DNA of 64,000 nt from Algoriphagus machipongonensis (lineage in GTDB: Bacteria; Bacteroidota; Bacteroidia; Cytophagales; Cyclobacteriaceae), in the NCBI RefSeq assembly GCF_000166275.1, contig NZ_CM001023.1:806001-870000 (forward strand), read 5' to 3'. This document shows positions 8,766-18,040 of the stretch, piece after piece (within the stretch, counting starts at the first letter, position 1; each line of letters opens with the position of its first letter). The notes beneath the pieces are model-generated. The model saw only the letters and a list, made by a program, of their open reading frames with translations. It ran no database searches and was not told the origin of the DNA. Position numbers and translations under genes: made by a program.

Positions 8766-9645
8766 TCCGTGACTTTTAGAAGTGAGGAAATTTTTCCTAT
8801 TTGATCCTCATCCAATGATTCAGAATCAATGACGATCTCATAATTCTTTTTTATTTCCTGGTATATAACCTCTTTACTTTTTTGTTCCATATCATACTCA
8901 AAATCTCGCTGGACTTCATCTCTGATCTCAGCTAATTCAGGTAGATAGGCCTCTGTTTTATGAGTGATAAATAGAAGATGTTCTCCATACCCAGAATGAA
9001 TGGGGCCTACCCATTGGTTGATAGGAAGCTCATTCATGGAAGAGTGAAATTCAATGCCTAGTTCTCGATCAACTTTTTGTTTCGAAGCTTCTTCAAGTTT
9101 GGTTGGTATTTGTGTTATATCCCCCTTATTCAAAAGTGCCTCTAAATTGGACGGGTCTGCATCCCGAAGCAGGCTTTGGGAAAAATCTTTTGGATTGTCA
9201 TGATTTGAAGAAGTAAAGGTGAGTATATGGAAAGAATACTTTGGGGGGTATAAGAATTTTTCAGGATGTTCTTCCAAGTATTTTTGTAAAGCCTCGTCTG
9301 TTGCTGGCGCAATTAATTTGGTGAGATCGCTGGCCATAAACTCCATCTTTTGTGATAGCCTGCGCTTTACTATTTCATCATTATGATCAAGATTCATGCG
9401 GAGTGCCTCTCTATATAGAACCTCTTGTTCGACATAGTCAGCTATCAGACCTTCCAGTTCCTCAAAAGTTGGCTTTCGTTTCCACTGCAACTCCCAAAGG
9501 GCGCTGATATGTGTAAGAGTTTCATCGTTCAAGACGATTTGATCATCACCGGAACTCTCTCCAGCGTCTGTGATTTCATAAACAAAAAAATCACCGCCCC
9601 TAGAATGATAAAATGCAGGAGCGGTTCTTTTAACCAATTACTCAT
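8762..9645 (-). CDS. Parvulin-type peptidyl-prolyl isomerase, N-terminus out of frame
   Basis: PpiC/SurA-like protein. The uninterrupted frame covers 8762-9637, but the natural start is probably ATG at 9645, which encodes MSNWLKEPLLHFILGAVIF, the usual hydrophobic anchor of this family. That frame leaves the main one at an A7 run on the plus strand (9584-9590). One extra base there joins the anchor to YEITDAGESSGDDQIVL and the rest, including EEVLYREALRM and the PPIase domain near residues 130-240. ATG 9645 lies 4 bp after the DUF3604 stop, and the 3' end overlaps hupE, so the three genes form an operon. Either a real frameshift or a sequence error. Confidence 0.8.
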
Positions 9646-9649
9646 ATGT

Positions 9650-11545
9650 TTACTGTTGACCTGAATTGTACCAGATAGGAGAGCTATAGACTCTTTCTTG
9701 AATAGTAGCGGGATGCCCTGTCTCTTTTACATCTATGCCAAGGTAAATTGCATCAAGCAAAGAATATCTAGGAGTTGGGATTTCCAATACTCTGACATAA
9801 TAAAAAGCATTTTGATCTGAGTTGAAATCAGGGTCAGTCCAAAATACTTTTAATTCCGGATCTCCAATTGTATTGGTGTATTTGCCTGTTTCAAGGTCAA
9901 CGGTATTTCCCACTTTAACTTTTCCATCTGTTCGGTCATCAGATAAAGCTACATCATATACTTTCTCTTCCGAGGTTCCATCCGCTTTAACCCATCCTTT
10001 GATTACCTGAACTCGGTCCAAATTGGCACCATCCGGGTCTTTGATTGCTGAAATTAAAAAACCAGGAGCTTTTTGGGAATTGGCAAGATCACCTCCCATT
10101 GGGACACCTTTTTCATAGCCATTTTTCACCATTTCACCATTCAGATCAGCTTCGTTAAAATTATACCCTCCAAATACTCGTAATGTGATTCTTGGGCCGG
10201 TTGTGGCATATACTTCTTTACGCTGGAAAGCATCAACTAGGCTTTGGCGGGTATTGCTTTCGGCCCAAACACCTACCCAGCCGGCTGCACCCATATCCCA
10301 ACCTTTGGAAGAACCGATTCCGGTTGGATGAGGTCGTTTCTCGGGGGTAGCATCGTGCTGACCTTTTCCGGCAAAGTTGGTTTCCTCAATCGCTGTTAAT
10401 CCTGTATGCGAATCAGTACTTCCGACAAACCCAACTTTATAAGGATTACTGCCTATTTTTTTCTCCAATTCCAACCCGCGTTTTAATCCTGATCGAACGT
10501 AATCTGCTTTTGTGGGGGCGGGTCTAGCTCCATCGGGAGTTAGAGCAAAGTCATAGGTTTCAAAGTTCGCAAATTCATCATTGGGAGATAATACCGGATG
10601 AGTCTCTGAATCTCCTTTGATTTGAGTGATCTCCACTGATCTTTCCCATTTCATCCGTTTTTCTGCATAGTCTTTGTCAATCGGCTCACCATTCAATCTG
10701 GTTTCCGCAAACATCAACCCCAAACTAATATTCGGGTTGTGTGGAATGGCAACAAATTCAGCTCCTGTCTGTTGGCTGGTAGCTTCAAGCCAAGTCCAAA
10801 GGTCTTCTGGATCATCACTTTCAAGTGAACTGTAAGGGATAAATTGTTTAGCTACATCACCTCCTTGGGGCATAAAAACCACACGGTGCAAATTGGCTCC
10901 CCGGTTATTGGAAGTCCATTCCCAGCCGATTAGTGTAGTGAATTTTCCAGGGTCGTTATATTTCTCAGCTGTTTCGATATATCTCGTCCAGGCTTCTGTG
11001 ACCTTTGCTCCTCCAAAATCCTGAACCAGATCTTTGGCACCCAGGTTGGCCTCGTTGGGTTGATCGAAAGCGGCATAATTGAGAATGTCGTATATTTTTT
11101 GCAATCCAGCTTCATCATTTTTGTCTGGAGCTATTTCCAAAAATGTTTGGCCCGTCTTTGTGTCCGTTATCCCAGGTGTATTCGAGTACATCAATGGAAT
11201 AGAACCTAATAGTTCGGCATGGTCTGCAACTACCAAAAAATCTAAAGGCTTGGTCAGTTTCCAAGGCTTGCCAGTTGTCGGACTTTCCACTTCTTCCCCC
11301 ATTGCAAAACGATAGGCAATTTCCGGTGTTGAGTTAGGAGTTCCAAAAAGAAAAACATCAAAGGAGTTTCCAGTATGATTATGAGTGTCACCCCAATAAA
11401 CATCTTTTAAGGGGTTCTCTGATATTGATTCTTCTTTAGATGAAGGAGAACTTTCAGTTTCATCTCCTGTACTTTTGGATTCATTTGTACAACTAAAAAA
11501 TGATAAAAATGAAATAGCAATGAGCGAAAATTTGATCTTTTTCAT
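9650..11545 (-). CDS. DUF3604 lipoprotein, PHP-like
   Basis: 631 residues. Lipoprotein signal peptide (lipobox FFSC near residue 19). The body contains metal-ligand-like motifs reminiscent of PHP phosphoesterases: GDTHNHTGNSFD (about 51-62), VADHAE, IPHNP and GSTDSHTG. That is the profile of DUF3604 proteins, whose activity is not established. It is the first gene of the operon DUF3604-PPIase-HupE, an arrangement seen repeatedly in marine bacteria. It probably acts in the periplasm or on an outer envelope face. Confidence 0.9.
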   Translation of the reverse strand: MKKIKFSLIAISFLSFFSCTNESKSTGDETESSPSSKEESISENPLKDVYWGDTHNHTGNSFDVFLFGTPNSTPEIAYRFAMGEEVESPTTGKPWKLTKPLDFLVVADHAELLGSIPLMYSNTPGITDTKTGQTFLEIAPDKNDEAGLQKIYDILNYAAFDQPNEANLGAKDLVQDFGGAKVTEAWTRYIETAEKYNDPGKFTTLIGWEWTSNNRGANLHRVVFMPQGGDVAKQFIPYSSLESDDPEDLWTWLEATSQQTGAEFVAIPHNPNISLGLMFAETRLNGEPIDKDYAEKRMKWERSVEITQIKGDSETHPVLSPNDEFANFETYDFALTPDGARPAPTKADYVRSGLKRGLELEKKIGSNPYKVGFVGSTDSHTGLTAIEETNFAGKGQHDATPEKRPHPTGIGSSKGWDMGAAGWVGVWAESNTRQSLVDAFQRKEVYATTGPRITLRVFGGYNFNEADLNGEMVKNGYEKGVPMGGDLANSQKAPGFLISAIKDPDGANLDRVQVIKGWVKADGTSEEKVYDVALSDDRTDGKVKVGNTVDLETGKYTNTIGDPELKVFWTDPDFNSDQNAFYYVRVLEIPTPRYSLLDAIYLGIDVKETGHPATIQERVYSSPIWYNSGQQ

Positions 11546-11647
11546 ATGCCTCTAAGGTTACATGTTTCACTTCAAGTTATGAATTTATTTTTGCTTTCAA
11601 TTTATAGTCAGTACCATATGATTTGTTTTCTGCTTTTGAATTAGTTC

Positions 11648-12565
11648 TCAAAGATCCTTCAAGCCATACCTTACATAAGCGAACTTTGTTCCTTCAGGAT
11701 TCCAGGATGGAACATTGATGGTTCCTTGACCTCCATAAAACTCTTCGGTCAAATCGGTCACTTCTTTGGTCTCCAGGTCAAGTAAGCGCAGCTTTACCTG
11801 TCTCCCAAAAGGATGTCCTTCTTTCTGGTCTTCGAGATAGGTGATGATTGTAGCTACTTTATTATTTGGCGAGATATGCGCAAACCAATTGGAGTGATTA
11901 TCGAATGTCATCTGTTCGGGATCTGAGCCGTCTGGTTTTATTCTCCAGATCTGCATCATCCCTGTTCTGTAAGAATTGATGTAAATATATTTTCCGTCAG
12001 GAGAATATTCTGGACCATCGTCGAGACTTTCTTCAGAGGTCAATCTGATTTCTTCCCCTCCATTCACACTCATTTTATAGATATCGTAATTTCCATTCCT
12101 GGGTGCGCAGTAAACAATGTCTTTCCCATCTGGCGAAACTCCATGCCAATAAGAAGGGGAAAGAGGTGTGATCAGGGTAGGGTTTCCTCCCTCGGCTGCT
12201 ACTTTATAAATATAGGAGCCTCCTCTTTCTACATCGGGCTTTCCACTAGATATAAACAAAGTCTTACCATCAAAAGAATAACCATGGTCATTGTTGGCTC
12301 TTTGAATAGGTCCGGTATTAAGAAAACCTAAGTTTTCTCCTGTGGGACTTATTTTTTCCAGTTTCCCCTCGCTGTTTATTAGTAGGAAGGTTCCGTCAGG
12401 AGACCAATTTGGAGCTTCAAAATGACGATCTTCTTTTAAAATCATTTCTGATTTACCAGTTGCCATATCATAGATATAAAGTGAGCTGATGACTTGCTTC
12501 CCTTCTGGCACTTGTGCAAACACGCCAGAACTAAGTAAGAAGAAATAGACCGCTAGCTTTTTCAT
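11648..12565 (-). CDS. TolB-like beta-propeller protein
   Basis: 305 residues with a short signal peptide ending FAQ. The mature part is a series of PD40/WD40-like blades, each with a (F/W)SPDG-type motif (WSPDGTFLLINS, SFDGKTLFIS, SPDGKDIVYCA, SPDGKYIYINS, SPNNKVATII, WNPEGTKFAYV). It resembles the propeller of TolB but is much shorter and lacks the N-terminal TolB domain. Probably periplasmic and a binding protein; no catalytic motif seen. It lies 102 bp upstream of the DUF3604 operon on the same strand. Confidence 0.8.
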   Translation of the reverse strand: MKKLAVYFFLLSSGVFAQVPEGKQVISSLYIYDMATGKSEMILKEDRHFEAPNWSPDGTFLLINSEGKLEKISPTGENLGFLNTGPIQRANNDHGYSFDGKTLFISSGKPDVERGGSYIYKVAAEGGNPTLITPLSPSYWHGVSPDGKDIVYCAPRNGNYDIYKMSVNGGEEIRLTSEESLDDGPEYSPDGKYIYINSYRTGMMQIWRIKPDGSDPEQMTFDNHSNWFAHISPNNKVATIITYLEDQKEGHPFGRQVKLRLLDLETKEVTDLTEEFYGGQGTINVPSWNPEGTKFAYVRYGLKDL

Positions 12566-12839
12566 AGGTAAATTGGGTTAAATCAATTGTCCCTAAGCCA
12601 GATTCAACTTTGAGTCTTATTCATCTATTCACGAATTGCTCAATAGGATCTGACGAAGGATGTATAGAAAGTTAAGATAATGAACATTTTATGTTTGGGG
12701 ATAAATGAATATAAAATTCTGGCTTAAACTTAAAAACAAAATTTTTAGTAAATATTTTTTAAGATAATCTTAATGATTGCTAAAGGATGCTCTAATTGAT
12801 TTTTCTTGAACTTGTCAGCGAAATATCATCCTGTTTAAT

Positions 12840-13277
12840 ATGAAAAATAAAATTTCAAGAAATGAATTCCTTAAATCCTTAGGCTTTAAGGGAGCATCTT
12901 TGCTGGCTATTTATTGCGGAGCATCAACTTTGACATCTTGTATCAATGAAGCTGGAGATCCTAGCGGTCCTGCAGCTCTTGATTTTACTTTGGACTTGAC
13001 TGATTCTGCCAATTCTGCTCTGAATACGGTCGGAAATTACCTAATCATCAACAAAGTGGTGATTGCCAGGATATCTGCGAATGAGTTTGCGGCTGTGACC
13101 CAAATCTGTTCCCATGAAAATAGGTCGAAGGTAATTTATCAAGGTTCAGGGTTTTATTGTACCGAACATGGGGCAAAATATACTACCGAGGGAGTTGGTT
13201 TAAACTCAGAGGGTAAAAGAGGAATTAAAGCTTACAATACCGAATTTTCCGGAACTACACTTCGGGTTTTTGCATAA
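12840..13277 (+). CDS. Rieske [2Fe-2S] lipoprotein
   Basis: 145 residues. The N-terminus carries a hydrophobic signal with lipobox LTSC (Cys34). Rieske cluster ligands are visible as Cys90-x-His92 and Cys107-x-x-His110. The extra disulfide cysteines of respiratory bc1 Rieske proteins are missing (CSHEN in place of CTHLGC), so it is an atypical, ferredoxin-like or accessory Rieske protein. Followed closely by a DUF5777 barrel and YceI, a trio that suggests envelope electron transfer or small-molecule handling (inference). Confidence 0.88.
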   Translation: MKNKISRNEFLKSLGFKGASLLAIYCGASTLTSCINEAGDPSGPAALDFTLDLTDSANSALNTVGNYLIINKVVIARISANEFAAVTQICSHENRSKVIYQGSGFYCTEHGAKYTTEGVGLNSEGKRGIKAYNTEFSGTTLRVFA

Positions 13278-13304
13278 TTATCAAGGAATTAAACATTGCC
13301 TTAA

Positions 13305-14231
13305 ATGATCAAAAAACTAACAGTTGCGCTCTTATTTATTTTGATGTCCGGAGTTTCTTTTGCTCAGGATGATTTATTAAATCTGCTCAATGAGGACCTT
13401 GAAAAGGAAACTGTTTACACGCAGGCTACTTTCAAAGCAACTCGCCTCATCAATGGTCAAACTATTGAAACAATTTCCAAAAAGCATTTAAACTTCTGGA
13501 TTTCTCACAGATTCGGTTCCGTAAACAGTGGCTTTCTTTCCAACTTTTTCGGTTTAGATGAAGCAAGAATACGCTTGGGATTAGAATATGGATTGACGGA
13601 TCAGTTGCTGATTGGCGTAGGAAGAAGTTCGGAGGAAAAGACCTATGACTTCTATACCAAATACAAATTGTTGAGGCAATCAAATTTGTTTCCCATTACC
13701 TTATCGGCTTATGGAAGCTTGGCAGTGAATACGATGCCCACAGGCTATGTTATGAACTCGGGAAGCGAGATGAAGTTCTTCAATAACAAAGAGCGCTTGA
13801 CCTATACTACCCAGGCTTTAATTGCTAGAAAATTTAATGATAAGTTTTCTTTTCAGTTGATGCCCACTTTCATTCACATCAATAAGGTAGAAAATAACCT
13901 GTTCGATAATAATTTATTCTCCTTAGGAATGGGAGGTAGGTATAAAATAAGTTCGAGGGTTACTTTCTCTGCTGAATACTATTATAATTTCGTGGACAGA
14001 GATTCTTACCAACTCGAAACAGGAGTGCCATATCCTTTTCATAATTCGCTTTCTCTTGGATTTGATATCGATACTGGTGGCCACGTTTTTCAGCTTCACT
14101 TTACCAATGCAAGGGGAATGGTAGAAAGACATTTTATTGCCTTGAATACAGGGACTTGGGAAAATGCCGATATCTTTTATGGATTCAATATTTCAAGGAC
14201 TTTCAGCTTTGATAAAAGAAGAAAATTTTAA
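13305..14231 (+). CDS. DUF5777-family beta-barrel protein
   Basis: 308 residues with a signal peptide ending in FAQ. The mature part has alternating amphipathic strands and the family-typical stretches FKATRLINGQTIE and HLNFWISHRFG, matching DUF5777 outer-membrane barrels of Bacteroidota. It begins 27 bp after the Rieske gene and ends 5 bp before yceI, so the three are one operon. Function unknown; the neighbour with an iron-sulfur cluster hints at a redox-linked envelope module. Confidence 0.8.
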   Translation: MIKKLTVALLFILMSGVSFAQDDLLNLLNEDLEKETVYTQATFKATRLINGQTIETISKKHLNFWISHRFGSVNSGFLSNFFGLDEARIRLGLEYGLTDQLLIGVGRSSEEKTYDFYTKYKLLRQSNLFPITLSAYGSLAVNTMPTGYVMNSGSEMKFFNNKERLTYTTQALIARKFNDKFSFQLMPTFIHINKVENNLFDNNLFSLGMGGRYKISSRVTFSAEYYYNFVDRDSYQLETGVPYPFHNSLSLGFDIDTGGHVFQLHFTNARGMVERHFIALNTGTWENADIFYGFNISRTFSFDKRRKF

Positions 14232-14236
14232 AAACT

Positions 14237-14785
14237 ATGAGAAAGAGAATTATCCATTTAGTCCTTATTTTCTGTGCTGTAACCTTTACAGCTTCAGCTC
14301 AGACATTGTATTCCACTTCTAATGGTGATATTTCGTTTTTCTCTGATGCACCTTTGGAAAATATTCAAGCAGTCAATAAAGCAGTAGCTTCTATCATCAA
14401 TGCTGATAATAATGAGATTGCGGTGCAAATGAGGATCACTGATTTTGAATTTCCCAATAAATTAATGCAAGAGCATTTCAATGAGAATTACCTCGAAAGT
14501 GAGAAATATCCGACGGGAGTATTTAAAGGAAAAATCAAAGAAACATTGGATCTGAAAACAGCAGGGACTTATAAAGCAACGGCTGAAGGAACCATGACCA
14601 TTCATGGAGTGACTAAATCAGTGACTATTCCCGGTACGATTGTTTCCAATGGAAATCAGCTAAAACTTGATTTTAAATTTCCCATAAAATTGGAGGATTA
14701 TAAAATTGACATTCCAACTATCGTTTTTAACAAAATCGCAGAAGTGGTGGATGTGACAGGTTCGATGACCTTAGTGAAAAAATAA
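14237..14785 (+). CDS. YceI-family lipid-binding-like protein
   Basis: 182 residues with a signal peptide (cleavage after ASA near residue 20). A single YceI domain follows, with the motifs MQEHFNENYLESEKYP and GTMTIHGVTKSV typical of the family. YceI proteins are periplasmic lipocalin-like barrels that bind isoprenoid-type molecules. Last gene of the Rieske-DUF5777-YceI operon; its stop codon lies at the base of a hairpin at 14784-14815. Confidence 0.92.
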   Translation: MRKRIIHLVLIFCAVTFTASAQTLYSTSNGDISFFSDAPLENIQAVNKAVASIINADNNEIAVQMRITDFEFPNKLMQEHFNENYLESEKYPTGVFKGKIKETLDLKTAGTYKATAEGTMTIHGVTKSVTIPGTIVSNGNQLKLDFKFPIKLEDYKIDIPTIVFNKIAEVVDVTGSMTLVKK

Positions 14786-14815
14786 TAAGCTGGCTCAATT
14801 TTGGGCCAGCTTATT
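14784..14815. terminator. Convergent terminator between yceI and the GlxA-type regulator
   Basis: An 11-bp stem (AATAAGCTGGC / GCCAGCTTATT) with a 10-nt loop. The stop codons of both converging genes lie inside or at the edge of the hairpin. Confidence 0.65.
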
Positions 14816-15772
14816 GTATTTATTGCGGTATTCCAGAGGGGTTAAACCAGTAATTTTTTTGAAAGTGTTTCTAAATGCTTTGGTATCTGAATATCCCACA
14901 TCAAACATCACTTCTGAAATATTCTTCATGGTCGATTCAAAACTTCTTTTGGCAGCCTCTATTTTGACACGTTGGATATATTCCAAAACCGAATTGTTGG
15001 TCACCCGCTTAAATCTTCTTTCAAAACTTCTTCTACCTACTGCTACTTTTTCCGCCAGTGTTTCTACAGAAATCTTGTCTTCAATCATTTCTTCTATCAA
15101 TTCCTGTGCTTTTTTAACCGCCTCATCTTGATGTTTTTTTTGACCTGAGAAAATTGTAAAAGGGGATTGGCTATTTCTGTCAATATCAATAGCAAAATAT
15201 TTAGCCAATGTAATAGCAGTTTCCCGATCCGTAAATTTCTCAACCAAATGCAATAGTAAGTTCCAATAGGAATTCGCTCCTCCGCTGGAGTATATCCCCG
15301 ATTCTTCTGTAACTATACTCCCATCCTGGACATCAACTTCCGGATACATTTCCCGAAATAAATCGGTAAAGCCCCAATGGGTAGACACTTTTTTTCCATC
15401 CAGCAATCCCGTTGCACCTAACAGAAATGCTCCAATGCATAGGGAGGCGATTTCTACCCCTTGATGGTATTGCTCGTTGATCCAAGGAATGAATTTTTTA
15501 TTGGCGTCTATGGCGGTAGGTAAATCACCGAAAAGCGGTGGAATTATGATCAGGTCAGCACGGTCTGCGTCCTTCAAAAGAATATCTGGTGTTATAGAAA
15601 AATTTGGTCCAGATGGGAATACCTCGGTTTTTAAGCCTAATAATTGAACTTCAAAGAGAGCCTCTTTTCCAGATTGGATTAAGAAGTTGTTTACTGTATT
15701 GAAACAATATTGAGTCCCCGCAATTACCTGAAGGACAGAGTGCTCAGGAGTTAAGATATATATCCTCTTCAT
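14795..15772 (-). CDS. GlxA-family regulator (DJ-1/PfpI + AraC)
   Basis: 325 residues from ATG 15772; two codons upstream (TTG) are also open. Residues 1-200 form a DJ-1/PfpI-like fold with the family segment IASLCIGAFLLGATGLLDG, containing the nucleophile-elbow cysteine. Residues 225-320 form an AraC helix-turn-helix (VGRRSFERRF, VGYSDTKAFRNTF). GlxA-type regulators are usually activators. It is divergent from the SRPBCC/VOC genes at 15895, which are its likely targets. Confidence 0.9.
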   Translation of the reverse strand: MKRIYILTPEHSVLQVIAGTQYCFNTVNNFLIQSGKEALFEVQLLGLKTEVFPSGPNFSITPDILLKDADRADLIIIPPLFGDLPTAIDANKKFIPWINEQYHQGVEIASLCIGAFLLGATGLLDGKKVSTHWGFTDLFREMYPEVDVQDGSIVTEESGIYSSGGANSYWNLLLHLVEKFTDRETAITLAKYFAIDIDRNSQSPFTIFSGQKKHQDEAVKKAQELIEEMIEDKISVETLAEKVAVGRRSFERRFKRVTNNSVLEYIQRVKIEAAKRSFESTMKNISEVMFDVGYSDTKAFRNTFKKITGLTPLEYRNKYNKLAQN

Positions 15773-15850
15773 ATTCAAAAATAATTATCCTTGTCGTATT
15801 TCACCCCATTATTGTCTAATATGTACATCCAAAATTCAAAATGGGATAGG

Positions 15851-15865
15851 TACTTTTGAAAAGTA
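15851..15865 (+). promoter_or_regulatory. Candidate -7 box within a palindromic operator
   Basis: TACTTTTG fits the Bacteroidota -7 consensus TAnnTTTG and lies 30 bp upstream of the ATG at 15895. It forms the left half of the perfect inverted repeat TACTTTT-G-AAAAGTA, so a dimeric regulator could occlude it. No clear -33 element was seen. Confidence 0.4.
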
Positions 15866-15894
15866 AACAGTAGCCTAATTTAAACAAGCGAGAA

Positions 15895-16320
15895 ATGACA
15901 ACCTCTGAAAAAACAAAAATCACAGTTCAAGTGGTGGTGGATAAAACCCTGGAAAAGGTTTGGGAAAGTTGGATTAAACCAAAGCACATCGTGAATTGGT
16001 ATTTTGCTTCTCCGGATTGGCACTGTCCTAAATCTGAGAATGATTTGCAGCCAGGAGGAAACTTTGTTTTCAGAATGGAAGCGAAAGACGGGAGTTTTGG
16101 ATTTGATTTTGGTGGAGTATATCAGGAAGTCAAAAAGCAAGAACTTATTACCTACATCATGGATGATGGAAGGGCTGCGAGGATCGAATTTTCTGAATTA
16201 CCTGATGGCATTCTTATCAAAGAAACTTTTGAAGCTGAATCAACCAATTCTGTAGAAATCCAGCGTGGAGGATGGCAGGCAATTGTGGATAATTTTAAAA
16301 GCTATACTGAATCGCTGTGA
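15895..16320 (+). CDS. SRPBCC/AHSA1-domain protein
   Basis: 141 residues covering one SRPBCC (START/Bet v1-like, AHSA1) domain: VDKTLEKVWESWIKP near the N-terminus, NWYFASPDWHCP and PGGNFVFRMEAKDGS. Soluble; such proteins bind hydrophobic ligands and are commonly found beside regulators and VOC proteins in stress or xenobiotic operons. Its stop overlaps the GTG start of the next SRPBCC gene. Confidence 0.88.
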   Translation: MTTSEKTKITVQVVVDKTLEKVWESWIKPKHIVNWYFASPDWHCPKSENDLQPGGNFVFRMEAKDGSFGFDFGGVYQEVKKQELITYIMDDGRAARIEFSELPDGILIKETFEAESTNSVEIQRGGWQAIVDNFKSYTESL

Positions 16321-16775
16321 AAGATTTTAAAAAACTGTCTTTTGAAATTTTGATCAATGCACCCGTGGAGAAAGTTTACAGGATCATGATCGAGAAGTCT
16401 TCTTACGAGGTGTGGACGTCAATATTTTCCCCGAGTTCAACTTTTGAAGGAAGCTGGAGTGAAGGAAGTAAAATTCTTTTTGTGGGAATTGATGAAAACG
16501 GAAAAAAAGGAGGAATGGTCAGTAGAATCGATAAGAACATTCCTAATGAGTATTTAAGCATCGAGCACTTGGGAGAGTTAAGAGATGGAATGGAAATTTT
16601 GGATACTCCCGAAGTTCAAGCTTGGTCTGGAGCGCATGAAAACTACATTTTCGAGGTAAAAGGGGATGAGACTTTACTGAAAATTGAGCTGGACACTAAC
16701 CAAGAGTATGAGGATTACTTTGCTGGAATGTGGCCAAAAGCTTTGAAAAAGCTAAAAGAAATCTGCGAACGTTGA
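16317..16775 (+). CDS. SRPBCC-domain protein (GTG start)
   Basis: 152 residues. The start is GTG at 16317, overlapping the TGA of the preceding gene, which supports translational coupling. One SRPBCC domain (EILINAPVEKVYRIM, YEVWTSIFSP, GSWSEGSKILF). It is followed 10 bp later by a VOC protein. The ligand is unknown. Confidence 0.85.
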   Translation: MKDFKKLSFEILINAPVEKVYRIMIEKSSYEVWTSIFSPSSTFEGSWSEGSKILFVGIDENGKKGGMVSRIDKNIPNEYLSIEHLGELRDGMEILDTPEVQAWSGAHENYIFEVKGDETLLKIELDTNQEYEDYFAGMWPKALKKLKEICER

Positions 16776-16785
16776 TCCCAAAAAG

Positions 16786-17631
16786 ATGAGTAATACGATT
16801 TTTCCTTGCTTTTGGTGCGATGGTAACGCCAAAGAAGTGGCTGAATTTTATTGCCGAGTTTTTAAAGATTCCCAAATCTTGGAGGAGAATCCGATGGTGG
16901 TGACTTTTCAGGCTTCGGGAGAGAAGTTTATGTGCTTGAATGGTGGTCCTGAATTCCAGATCACACCGTCTATCTCTATTTACACCATAATTGACTCGGA
17001 GGAGGAAATACAAGCAATTTGGGATTTGTTGATTCAGGGAGGTTCTGAAATGATGCCTTTGGATACCTATCCTTGGAGTAAAAAATATGGTTGGGTAAAA
17101 GATAGATTTGGAGTTACCTGGCAATTAACTTTAGACAAGCCGGAACATTCAGATCAGAAATTTATTCCCTGCTTGATGTTCTCAGAGGGTAATTTTGGGA
17201 AAGCTGAAGCTGCAATCAATTTTTATACAACAATTTTCGAAGGCTCATCGCTCGTTTTTGCTGCTAATTATGGGAAAGAACATGGGGAGCAAGAGGGCAA
17301 AATTATGCATGCCCAGTTCTTTTTGAGAGGGAAGCTTTTTGCGGTCATGGACAGTTCCATCGTCCATGGATTTAATTTTAATGAAGGGTTCTCCTTAGTT
17401 GCGAGTTGTGATCAGCAACAGCAAATAGATCACTATTGGGATATGCTTACCAAAAATGGAACCGAAAGCATGTGTGGCTGGCTTAAGGACCAATTTGGCG
17501 TTTCCTGGCAAATCGTGCCTGCTAATTTGGGAAGATTAGTTGCCGACCCTATTCGTGGCAAAGAGGTCATCACAGAATTTATGAAAATGAAGAAGCTTGA
17601 CCTTGCCCAATTGGAAAAAGCAGGGACTTGA
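16786..17631 (+). CDS. Double VOC (PhnB-like) protein
   Basis: 281 residues consisting of two PhnB/3-demethylubiquinone-methyltransferase-like VOC domains (about 1-122 and 128-270). Each begins with a PC(F/L)xF/WxxGNxxEA-type segment and ends in KDRFGVTWQL or KDQFGVSWQIVP. The fold binds a metal or small ligand; relatives have no proven methyltransferase activity. Third gene of the SRPBCC-SRPBCC-VOC operon. It converges on doxX with one base between stop codons. Confidence 0.88.
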   Translation: MSNTIFPCFWCDGNAKEVAEFYCRVFKDSQILEENPMVVTFQASGEKFMCLNGGPEFQITPSISIYTIIDSEEEIQAIWDLLIQGGSEMMPLDTYPWSKKYGWVKDRFGVTWQLTLDKPEHSDQKFIPCLMFSEGNFGKAEAAINFYTTIFEGSSLVFAANYGKEHGEQEGKIMHAQFFLRGKLFAVMDSSIVHGFNFNEGFSLVASCDQQQQIDHYWDMLTKNGTESMCGWLKDQFGVSWQIVPANLGRLVADPIRGKEVITEFMKMKKLDLAQLEKAGT

Positions 17632-17632
17632 T

Positions 17633-18040
17633 TTAAAATAAGCTACGTTTTTTATTATTGTTAATACCATCAATGGAATAATCACCTGCTCCTAATATTA
17701 GGGTGCCCAGGAAAAGGACGAAAAAGAGTAAAGGTTTTTCTTTAGTGCCAAAAGGGTCATCGGCATGAGCATAAAGTGCTGCGGTAAGCATAGTAATCAT
17801 TAAGGGGATAGAAGCCAGTCGGGTTTTAAGTCCTATTATGATTAAAACCGCACAAATTACTTCGGCAAAAGTGGCTAAAGAAAGAGAAATCGCAGGACCT
17901 AAACCAAATGGATCCGAAAACCTGATTGGGCCTTCGCCAAACAATCTACTGATTTTAGGGATGCCATGCGTGAGGATCAAAGCTCCACTTCCAAGTCTAA
18001 GTACTAATTTTCCGAGATTATTTAATAATTCCTGATTCAT
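17633..18040 (-). CDS. DoxX-family membrane protein
   Basis: 135 residues with four hydrophobic segments. Typical DoxX features are the N-terminal LGSGALILTHGIPK and PLMITMLTAALYAHADDPFG. DoxX-family proteins are small inner-membrane proteins of unclear function, sometimes linked to thiol stress. It stands alone on the minus strand. Confidence 0.87.
   Translation of the reverse strand: MNQELLNNLGKLVLRLGSGALILTHGIPKISRLFGEGPIRFSDPFGLGPAISLSLATFAEVICAVLIIIGLKTRLASIPLMITMLTAALYAHADDPFGTKEKPLLFFVLFLGTLILGAGDYSIDGINNNKKRSLF

Noticed and set aside
12840-13277. Cytochrome bc1/b6f Rieske subunit
   Set aside because: The disulfide cysteines are missing and no cytochrome b gene is nearby.
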